Positions 4,592 to 10,037 of a stretch of 10,037 nucleotides of DNA are shown here, one piece after another. Both the position numbers and the translations under genes were made by a program. The stretch is from an uncultured Acetatifactor sp. (GTDB taxonomy: Bacteria > Bacillota > Clostridia > Lachnospirales > Lachnospiraceae). The stretch spans positions 1 through 10,037 of the forward strand of contig CAJUQT010000083.1 of NCBI GenBank assembly GCA_910588225.1, written 5' to 3'. The notes below the pieces were generated by a model, which saw nothing but the letters and a program-made list of their open reading frames with translations, ran no database searches and had not been told where the DNA came from. Numbering within the stretch: the stretch's first letter is position 1; each line of letters begins with the position of its first letter.

Positions 4592-6472
4592 ATGGAGGAA
4601 AACGCAAATCTGCAGGAAAAAAGAGGACGGGAAGTCCGTATCCTGGATCCGGAGCTACAGCGCCGGCAGCAGGTGAACCGGGATTACCTGTATCATCTGG
4701 AAAATCGCTTTCTGCTGCTGAACTTTAATCTGGAGGCAGGGCGGGATACCTCGCCGAATGCAATCGAAGGGATGCATGGAGGATGGGAATTTCCCACCTG
4801 TCAGCTGAGGGGACATTTTCTGGGACACTGGCTGTCGGCCGCCGCAATGCATTATCATGCCACCGGTGACGGGGAGCTGAAGGCGAAGGCGGATGCCATT
4901 ATCGCAGAGCTGGAGGCCTGCCAGAAAGAGAACGGGGGCTCCTGGGTGGGACCCATTCCGGAGAAATACCTGAACTGGATTGCCCGGGGAAAGAGAATCT
5001 GGGCGCCGCATTATACCATTCATAAAGTATTTATGGGACTGCTGGATATGTATGAATATGCGGGAAGTGAGACGGCACTTCGCATAGCGGAGAAATTTGC
5101 GGACTGGTTTTATGACTGGAGCGCCGGATATTCTCGTGAGGAATTTGACGATATTCTGGATTTCGAGACCGGAGGCATGCTGGAAATATGGGCCCAGCTG
5201 TATGGTTTCACCGGTAGGGAAAAGTATCGAGAGCTGATGGATCGTTATTACCGGGGACGGCTGTTCGAGCCTCTTCTGAGAGGCGAGGATGTGCTTACTA
5301 ATATGCATGCCAACACTACCATCCCTGAGGTCATCGGCTGCGCAAGGGCTTATGACGTGACCGGTGAGGAAAAGTGGCGGCAAATAGCGGAAAGTTACTG
5401 GGATCTGGCGGTGACAAAGAGAGGCTGCTATGCCACAGGCGGACAGACCTGCGGTGAAATCTGGTCGCCCATGAAAAAGCTTTCCGCCCGGCTGGGGCAG
5501 AAGGGGCAGGAGCACTGTACCGTCTATAATATGATGCGCCTGGCGGGATTCCTCTTCCGCTGGACCGGGGATTCGGCCTATCTGGATTATCAGGAACGGA
5601 ATCTGTACAATGGGATTATGGCGCAGGCCTACTGGCAGGGAAATTTTTCCCATGGATTTACCAGTCCCTGTCCCACAAGCGGGCTGTTGACATATTTCCT
5701 TCCAATGCAGGCAGGTTCACGGAAGGGCTGGAGCAGCAAAACGGGTGATTTCTTTTGCTGTCACGGAACGCTGGTGCAGGCCAATGCGGCGTTCAACCGG
5801 GGGATTTATCATCAGTCCGGAAGAACTATCTATGTGAGCCAATATTTTGACAGCGAAGCTTCATTCGATGTGGAGGGCACTTCCGTGACTCTGCTGCAGA
5901 AAAAGGATCCGCTGACGGGAAGCAGCCATATTTCCAGCGACTCTTCCGCGAAGCAGTCGGTGCTTGAGGATACCAGAAAATGGCCGTCTAATCCGGATTG
6001 TCTGGTGCCCTGCCTGCGGGTTCGGACGCCGGAGAAAATCAACATGACGCTGATGGTTCGGATTCCCTGGTGGATAGCCGGAAAGGCACAGATTCTAATC
6101 AATGAAAAGGAAGTTTCCTGTACGGAGCAGGGAAGTGCTTTTGTGCCGCTGAAGAGAACCTGGGAGGACGGGGATGTAGTGCGTATTGTGCTGCCCAGAG
6201 CGGTGAAGGCGGAATCGCTGCCCGACAGAGAGGACACAGTGGCATTTCTGTATGGACCGGTGGTGCTGGCCGGACTCTGCGAGGAGGAGAGACTTCTGCA
6301 TGTGCCGGATGCGGAGCATCCGGAAAGTATTCTGATTCATGACAACGAAAGGGAATGGGGAAGCTGGAAATCCACCTTCCGCACGGTGGGACAGGAGAGA
6401 GGTATCCGTTTCATTCCGCTTTACGAGGTGGGCTATGATACATATGGTATTTATTTCCCGGTGAAGAGTTGA
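4592..6472 (+). CDS. GH127-family beta-L-arabinofuranosidase-like enzyme
   Basis: A 626-residue protein of the Glyco_hydro_127 family (GH127/GH146). Characterised members remove beta-linked L-arabinofuranose using a zinc-bound cysteine nucleophile. Residues about 1-430 form the (alpha/alpha)6 barrel and about 430-626 the beta-sandwich part. Catalytic and zinc-site residues are visible: Glu307 and Cys309 in QEHCTVYN, and Cys389-Cys390 in FFCCHGT, the E-x-C and CC pattern of HypBA1. HypBA1 is slightly longer. There is no signal peptide, so it probably acts in the cytoplasm on arabinose-bearing oligosaccharides. ATG 4592 is chosen because AGGAGG (4577-4582) stands nine bases before it; a TTG at 4532 in the same frame has no comparable site. 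The GH10 gene follows after 47 bases, so the two are co-transcribed. Family is confident; exact linkage and GH127 versus GH146 are not settled. Confidence 0.9.
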   Translation: MEENANLQEKRGREVRILDPELQRRQQVNRDYLYHLENRFLLLNFNLEAGRDTSPNAIEGMHGGWEFPTCQLRGHFLGHWLSAAAMHYHATGDGELKAKADAIIAELEACQKENGGSWVGPIPEKYLNWIARGKRIWAPHYTIHKVFMGLLDMYEYAGSETALRIAEKFADWFYDWSAGYSREEFDDILDFETGGMLEIWAQLYGFTGREKYRELMDRYYRGRLFEPLLRGEDVLTNMHANTTIPEVIGCARAYDVTGEEKWRQIAESYWDLAVTKRGCYATGGQTCGEIWSPMKKLSARLGQKGQEHCTVYNMMRLAGFLFRWTGDSAYLDYQERNLYNGIMAQAYWQGNFSHGFTSPCPTSGLLTYFLPMQAGSRKGWSSKTGDFFCCHGTLVQANAAFNRGIYHQSGRTIYVSQYFDSEASFDVEGTSVTLLQKKDPLTGSSHISSDSSAKQSVLEDTRKWPSNPDCLVPCLRVRTPEKINMTLMVRIPWWIAGKAQILINEKEVSCTEQGSAFVPLKRTWEDGDVVRIVLPRAVKAESLPDREDTVAFLYGPVVLAGLCEEERLLHVPDAEHPESILIHDNEREWGSWKSTFRTVGQERGIRFIPLYEVGYDTYGIYFPVKS

Positions 6473-6519
6473 AGGAGAGAAGAGCCATCGCGCAGCGATT
6501 AAATAGGAGGAATTACAGT

Positions 6520-7560
6520 ATGAGTTTAAGAGAAAGCTATCAGTCATATTTTAAGATGGGAGCAGCGATTCCCGGCAGAATTTTCAAGGAGGAAGCCACT
6601 CTGGCGCACATTGTGCAGGAGTATGATTCCATTACCTGTGAAAACGATATGAAGCCCATGTTTCTGCTGGATGAGGCCCGCAACTGTGCCCAGCCGGAAA
6701 AGTATGACCGCTGTCCGGCGGTTAAATTTGATACCATTGAACGCTATATGGATTTTGCGAGAGAAAAAGGCCTTGGAGTCAGAGGACATACGCTGGTGTG
6801 GCATAACCAGACGCCCAGGTGGTTTTTCGCGCAGGGGTACAGCAAAGAAGAGGATGCGCCGCTGACGGATCGGGATACTATGCTTGCCAGGCTGGAGAAC
6901 TATATTCGCGGTGTCCTGGAAGCCATACAGAAAAGGTGGCCAGGTGTCATCTATGTCTGGGATGTGGTAAACGAAGCCATTGATAACGGAGGCCTGAGGG
7001 AGTCCCTCTGGACGAAGACGGTGGGAGAGGATTTTATCATCCAGGCATTTCGTTTTGCAAGAAAATATGCGGACCCTAATGTGAAACTGTTCTACAATGA
7101 TTACGATACCTTTGTACCCTGGAAGAGGGATGTTATCTGCGAAAGTATCTTAAAGCCCCTTCTGGAGGAAGGACTGGTGGACGGCATGGGGATGCAGGCT
7201 CATCTTACCATGGAAACTGATCTGGGTGAGTTCGAGAACAGTATGAAATGCTTTGGGGCGCTTCCGCTGCAGGTGCAGATTACAGAGCTGGATATTCATA
7301 ACGCAGACCCTTCGGAGGCGTCCATGGACGCACTGGCAGAGCGGTATGAGCAACTGTTTAGGCTTTTCCTGGATAACAAAAAAGAAGGGAAGGCAAATGT
7401 TACAGGAGTCACTTTCTGGGGACTGCATGACGATATTACATGGCTTACTTTCTTCAGAAGAGAGAAAAGCTATCCATTGCTGTTTGATGGTAATCTTCAG
7501 CCGAAGAAAGCTTATGCTGCCGTTGTGCATGCGGCGGAAGAGGCAGCCGCACAAAAATAA
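6520..7560 (+). CDS. Intracellular GH10 endo-1,4-beta-xylanase
   Basis: A 346-residue single-domain GH10 enzyme that hydrolyses internal beta-1,4-xylosidic bonds with retention. All GH10 landmarks are present in order: TCENDMKP, RGHTLVWHNQTPRWF, the acid/base Glu152 in WDVVNEAI, LFYNDYD, the nucleophile Glu256 in QITELDIH, and VTFWGLHDDITW near the end. There is no signal peptide, carbohydrate-binding module or surface-anchor domain. It therefore resembles the intracellular xylanases of Gram-positive bacteria that trim imported xylo-oligosaccharides. TAGGAGG at 6504-6510, nine bases upstream, fixes the ATG at 6520; a TTG at 6469 would overlap the previous gene and lacks support. It is the second gene of the operon with the GH127-type arabinofuranosidase, which fits joint handling of arabinose-decorated xylan fragments. 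Confidence 0.95.
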   Translation: MSLRESYQSYFKMGAAIPGRIFKEEATLAHIVQEYDSITCENDMKPMFLLDEARNCAQPEKYDRCPAVKFDTIERYMDFAREKGLGVRGHTLVWHNQTPRWFFAQGYSKEEDAPLTDRDTMLARLENYIRGVLEAIQKRWPGVIYVWDVVNEAIDNGGLRESLWTKTVGEDFIIQAFRFARKYADPNVKLFYNDYDTFVPWKRDVICESILKPLLEEGLVDGMGMQAHLTMETDLGEFENSMKCFGALPLQVQITELDIHNADPSEASMDALAERYEQLFRLFLDNKKEGKANVTGVTFWGLHDDITWLTFFRREKSYPLLFDGNLQPKKAYAAVVHAAEEAAAQK

Positions 7561-7573
7561 GAAGCAAGAGAAA

Positions 7574-7596
7574 GGCCGACAGAGTATCTGCCGGCC
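7574..7596 (+). other. Hairpin after the xylanase gene
   Basis: GGCCG pairs with CGGCC and, past one mismatch, CAGA with TCTG around a GTA loop. No T run follows (GAAAGAAGG instead), so this is not a standard terminator. It may protect the 3' end of the operon mRNA or be what is left of an intergenic hairpin before the broken GH43 gene. Confidence 0.4.
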
Positions 7597-7683
7597 GAAA
7601 GAAGGGGGAAGAGGGGAGATATATCCTTTCATCATAACGAAGGGATTCTCTATGCCAAAGCGGTGTAAGACCCTGTAAACGGC

Positions 7684-7983
7684 GTGCTGGAGGCCAGGAC
7701 TCTGAAGGCGGGACTCTTAAAATCTGTGATGTGGAGTGACAATTTGAACCCTGCCAACTGGCGGAAGAACAATTACCCGCTGATGCCTTCTGCTTCCGTT
7801 CCGGGAGAGTATGGTACGGGACATAACTTTTATCTGACGGATGAGAATGGACTGGTGTGGATTTTTTACCATGTGCGCAGAGGCCTGAGAGGTCCTCGAT
7901 CCTCCGCTGCCCGCCGGGCGCATTTTGACATTGACGGAGAGTCCATGCTGGATGTGACAGAATCACCGGAGCTGTCTGAGTAG
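7684..7983 (+). pseudogene. GH43 glycosidase remnant (C-terminal end only)
   Basis: The frame encodes about 100 residues that look like the C-terminal end of a GH43 five-bladed beta-propeller enzyme (beta-xylosidase/alpha-L-arabinofuranosidase type). The recognisable blocks are NLNPANWRKNNYPLM, VPGEYGTGHNFYLTDENG, VWIFYHVRRG and the tail HFDIDGESMLDVTE. GH43 catalytic domains are around 300 residues, so the first two thirds, with the catalytic Asp and general acid, are missing. The frame is open back to a TAA at 7666-7668. Upstream of it the same frame reads HHNEGILYAKAV, possibly more decayed remnant. No ribosome binding site precedes the GTG at 7684. It sits directly behind the GH127-GH10 operon, so an arabinofuranosidase/xylosidase was probably once part of it. 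The GH43 match is from recalled family motifs. Confidence 0.7.
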
Positions 7984-8093
7984 TTCAGGTGGATGGAGGC
8001 ACATCTGCATTGAGGAAATGACACCGAGGTCTCTGACAGTGTATTGCCTGCTTTGTTTAAAAATGTTTTTAGGGATTTGTTTTGGATTTCTTT

Positions 8094-8134
8094 AGAATTG
8101 TCTGTGTAATATTTTAAGAATTGTCCGCTATACT
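8094..8134 (+). promoter_or_regulatory. Possible promoter with 9-bp direct repeat ahead of the VTT gene
   Basis: TATACT at 8129-8134 is a good -10. The -35 position is weak (TAATAT at 16 bp or GTAATA at 17 bp). AGAATTGTC occurs twice, at 8094-8102 and 8117-8125, 23 bp apart, the second copy between the -35 and -10 positions. A regulator binding the repeats would fit a promoter with a poor -35. Weak evidence. Confidence 0.35.
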
Positions 8135-8148
8135 GAGTACTATCAAAA

Positions 8149-8187
8149 GAGGCATGTTCGGCTGCCGCAGTGCGGAAAGTCTGCCTC
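8149..8187 (+). other. Structured 5' leader element
   Basis: GAGGCA (8149-8154) pairs perfectly with TGCCTC (8182-8187), enclosing a second hairpin CCGC-AGT-GCGG (8165-8175). It begins about 8 nt after the start expected from TATACT at 8129, so it would sit at the 5' end of the mRNA of the gene at 8239. It does not resemble a riboswitch class that I recognise. Confidence 0.35.
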
Positions 8188-8238
8188 GTATAAAATGACA
8201 GCAAAAGGATTTGCAGCGGACAGGGAGAAAACGGACAC

Positions 8239-8901
8239 ATGGTAATGAAAGAACAGGTAATGACAAAACAGATAATAACAAAACAGCCAATGACAAAGCA
8301 CTCAATGACAAAACGGCCGGTGACAGGGCAGGCAGAAAAATATAAAAAATGGGTGACGGCGGGAGTGCTGGCGCTATGCCTGCTGTTTACCGTATTTTTA
8401 TGTAAAGCTTATTTTGACGGGGAATTTGACTCAGTGGATACTTTCCAGAAATATATGGCAGGCTTCGGTTTGATGGCTCCTTTGTTTCTGGTGGCAGTGC
8501 AGGCGGCGCAGGTAGTGCTGCCAATATTGCCAGGGCTTGCGGGTTGTGTGGCAGGGGCGCTTATGTTTGGATCTATGGGCGGATTTTGGTATAATTATAT
8601 CGGCATTTCCGCAGGCTCTATCATTGCTTTCCTGCTTGCCAGAAAGTATGGAAGCGGACTGGTCAAAAGGATGTTTCCCGGAGAGAAATATGAGAAATGG
8701 GCCAACTGGGCAGGCAACAGTAAGTTTTATACGGTGATATTGTTCCTGGGTATGATACTTCCTCTGTTTCCGGATGATTATTTTTGCTACTTTACCGGAA
8801 TTACAAAAATGAGCACGCGTAAATTTGTGGCAATTATTTTGCTGGGTAAACCCTGGTGTATCCTGGCATACTGTATCATGGCTTCGGCGGCGGTGGCATA
8901 A
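8239..8901 (+). CDS. TVP38/TMEM64 family (DedA-like, VTT domain) membrane protein
   Basis: A 220-residue integral membrane protein. Residues 1-38 are a polar cytoplasmic tail containing five tandem pentapeptides (QVMTK, QIITK, QPMTK, HSMTK, RPVTG). Membrane segments are likely at about 39-57, 76-98, 102-134, 163-180 and 195-218. The glycine-rich region LPGLAGCVAGALMFGSMGG and the re-entrant motif LPLFPDDYFCYFTGITKMS mark the VTT/SNARE-associated domain of the TVP38/TMEM64 group. Members of the wider DedA superfamily move lipids or support membrane potential; for this subgroup the substrate is not known. AGGGAGA (8222-8228) ten bases upstream supports ATG 8239, although several in-frame ATGs follow in the repeat. 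Its 3' end overlaps the convergent acyltransferase gene by 26 bp. It is not linked in function to the hydrolase island. Confidence 0.85.
   Translation: MVMKEQVMTKQIITKQPMTKHSMTKRPVTGQAEKYKKWVTAGVLALCLLFTVFLCKAYFDGEFDSVDTFQKYMAGFGLMAPLFLVAVQAAQVVLPILPGLAGCVAGALMFGSMGGFWYNYIGISAGSIIAFLLARKYGSGLVKRMFPGEKYEKWANWAGNSKFYTVILFLGMILPLFPDDYFCYFTGITKMSTRKFVAIILLGKPWCILAYCIMASAAVA
8254..8328 (+). repeat. Five 15-bp tandem repeats in the N-terminal coding region
   Basis: Units at 8254, 8269, 8284, 8299 and 8314 follow the pattern CAGNNAATGACAAAA with drift, the last being most diverged. Each encodes five residues ending in MTK or its variants. Several units carry an in-frame ATG, so alternative starts exist within the array. 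Confidence 0.85.
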
Positions 8902-9925
8902 GCAGCCGGCGGCGCAGCCAGCCGGATAATCTGGTTTCTATCAGGGCATGGCTGACCAGCGCCAGGCCCACGCTGACGGCAATGGCTACAGCCGTACCTG
9001 CCAGGGCTCTGAGGCTGCAGACAGAAAAATCGAACACGACTCTGTCCAGCAGCATAACAGGATAGTAATGCATCAAATAAAAAGAGAAACTGATATCGCC
9101 AAGTCTGATCAACGGACTTGGCATTTTTTTGGCAAAAAGTTCTGTCAGGAAGGCACAGAGTACAATAAGCAGGGCGGGCAGGCCCCACAGGAGAGGCCTG
9201 CGAAACCCCAGAATATTCACGCAGGGCTTCATGACCAGAAGCCAGCAGAAACAGCCCAGGACGCTAAGGACTCCCAGCGGGAGACAGATCCTGGGCAGTT
9301 TTTTTGCCTGATACAGGCGATAACCTTCCCATGCGGCATAGTAGGCAATGATTCCATAGATAAATTCCAGCATGACAGGATTTCCATAGAAATCCAGAGG
9401 TGCAGGCGGGGCGGGCACCAGCCGGGCGATAATTACTGTCGCTATTAGAAAAATGCCGCAGAACAATCCTCGAAATCGGTGACTGATGCGCAGAGCAATG
9501 CCAAACAAAAAATAAAAAAACAGTTCGCAGTTAACAGTCCAGCCGATGCGCATCAGAGGCTGAAGAACCCCGCCGCCTATGTCAAAGGGGACAAAGAAAA
9601 GGCTTTTCAGCAGGAAGGCCGGGTGGGCTTTTGTCTGCTCGAACATGGACGGAAAAAGCAGCAAAAGTACAAAAGTACCGGTAGTCATCAGATAATACAA
9701 CGGCAGAATGCGGATGAGGCGCTTTGACAGAAAATGTTGGCTGTCTTTGTGGGTGGAGAACATAATCATAAAGCCGCTGATACAAAAGAAAATATCCACG
9801 CCGAATGCGCCGCAGTTTAGAAAGCGGATATGCTCCAACAGGATAAAAATCGCCGTAATTCCCCGCAGTACCTGTATGGAATTAAAATGCATCTGATGAA
9901 AATCTGGTAATTTCTCTTCTTCCAT
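8876..9925 (-). CDS. Acyltransferase-3 family membrane protein
   Basis: A 349-residue polytopic protein of the Acyl_transf_3 family, whose members transfer O-acyl groups (often acetyl) to surface sugars, peptidoglycan or antibiotics. Hallmarks are the R-x10-H motif in the first membrane segment (LRGITAIFILLEH; Arg21 and His32 from this start), VDIFFCISGFMIM, RLIRILPLYYL, and NCELFFYFLFG. About ten hydrophobic segments follow, ending in a polar tail with LSGWLRRRLLMPPPPKP. ATG 9925 is chosen because AGGAAAGGG on the minus strand (9939-9931) stands five bases before it, and because the extended -10 promoter at 9983-9991 would start transcription near 9976. Upstream in-frame ATGs at 9976 and 10024 would then lie at or outside the transcript. 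The acceptor molecule cannot be told: no polysaccharide or capsule genes are adjacent. Confidence 0.88.
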   Translation of the reverse strand: MEEEKLPDFHQMHFNSIQVLRGITAIFILLEHIRFLNCGAFGVDIFFCISGFMIMFSTHKDSQHFLSKRLIRILPLYYLMTTGTFVLLLLFPSMFEQTKAHPAFLLKSLFFVPFDIGGGVLQPLMRIGWTVNCELFFYFLFGIALRISHRFRGLFCGIFLIATVIIARLVPAPPAPLDFYGNPVMLEFIYGIIAYYAAWEGYRLYQAKKLPRICLPLGVLSVLGCFCWLLVMKPCVNILGFRRPLLWGLPALLIVLCAFLTELFAKKMPSPLIRLGDISFSFYLMHYYPVMLLDRVVFDFSVCSLRALAGTAVAIAVSVGLALVSHALIETRLSGWLRRRLLMPPPPKP

Positions 9926-9982
9926 AAGTGCCCTTTCCTGTTCGGCCGCTCTGAAACCGTTCCTGCCATAGTTCATTTTGTC

Positions 9983-9991
9983 ATTATACCA
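9983..9991 (-). promoter_or_regulatory. Extended -10 promoter of the acyltransferase gene
   Basis: TGGTATAAT on the minus strand is a perfect extended -10 element. No good -35 is present at 17 bp. The predicted start near 9976 gives a leader of about 50 nt before ATG 9925. Confidence 0.65.
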
Positions 9992-10014
9992 TGTGCACAG
10001 CCCGCACATGGTAT
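9986..10014. promoter_or_regulatory. 11-bp inverted repeat, operator candidate
   Basis: ATACCATGTGC (9986-9996) and GCACATGGTAT (10004-10014) are perfect inverted copies with a 7-bp spacer (ACAGCCC), an 18-bp centre-to-centre spacing. The dyad covers the extended -10 and spacer of the acyltransferase promoter. A dimeric repressor bound here would block RNA polymerase. The repeat lies upstream of the predicted start, so it acts as DNA rather than as a leader hairpin. Confidence 0.55.
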
Positions 10015-10037
10015 GGATGGCCATTCGGCCGTTTTCT

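Noticed and set aside
4655..5653. Minus-strand reading frame of 332 codons
   Set aside because: It is antisense to the GH127 gene, which has clear catalytic motifs and codon pattern. The minus frame shows none.
6469..6519. TTG start for the xylanase overlapping the GH127 stop
   Set aside because: A strong TAGGAGG precedes ATG 6520, and the extra residues match nothing in GH10.
8948..9448. Plus-strand 166-codon reading frame
   Set aside because: It is antisense to the acyltransferase gene, is Gln-rich as expected for a complementary-frame artefact, and has no domain.
9926..10024. N-terminal extension of the acyltransferase to 10024
   Set aside because: It would run through the promoter and dyad; the ribosome binding site and family start point to 9925.

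Overview
The window looks like chromosomal DNA from a gut-type Clostridia, most likely a Lachnospiraceae-like Firmicute. The grounds are strong AGGAGG-type ribosome binding sites, sigma-A-type promoters, a tRNA without encoded CCA, and the content: a Clostridia-phage-style lysis cassette next to cytoplasmic glycoside hydrolases. I cannot name the species.

Left part (1-1612): the end of a prophage or phage remnant. After a terminator there is a compact lysis cassette: a small membrane-anchored coiled-coil protein, an r1t-type holin and a zinc N-acetylmuramoyl-L-alanine amidase with a short SPOR-like tail. Next comes a non-coding stretch with a perfect 12-bp palindrome, a 10-bp direct repeat, an extended -10 promoter and a long bidirectional terminator hairpin. 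A tRNA-Gly(GCC) gene follows on the minus strand with its 3' end facing the phage genes. This is the geometry expected if the element integrated into the tRNA 3' end.

Middle part (1686-7983): a carbohydrate-degradation island read left to right. A near-symmetric divergent promoter region serves the tRNA on one side and, on the other, a 644-residue glycoside hydrolase related to GH129/GH101. A separate transcription unit with its own promoter and terminator encodes a small coiled-coil protein built on 42-bp tandem repeats. Then a promoter drives a likely operon of a GH127-type beta-L-arabinofuranosidase and a GH10 endo-xylanase. A broken C-terminal remnant of a GH43 enzyme follows. None of the hydrolases shows a signal peptide, so they probably act on oligosaccharides already imported. 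No transporter or regulator lies inside the window.

Right part (7984-10037): a TVP38/TMEM64 (DedA-like, VTT domain) membrane protein with an odd 15-bp tandem repeat at its N-terminus. It converges on, and overlaps by 26 bp, a minus-strand acyltransferase-3 family membrane protein. The acyltransferase promoter carries a perfect 11-bp inverted repeat that looks like an operator.

I see no clear sign of a wholly new system. The most worthwhile leads are the GH129-like enzyme in a xylan/arabinan setting, the GH43 decay, the symmetric divergent promoter, the operator-like dyad at the right edge, and the phage/tRNA junction with its palindrome and possible short RNA.
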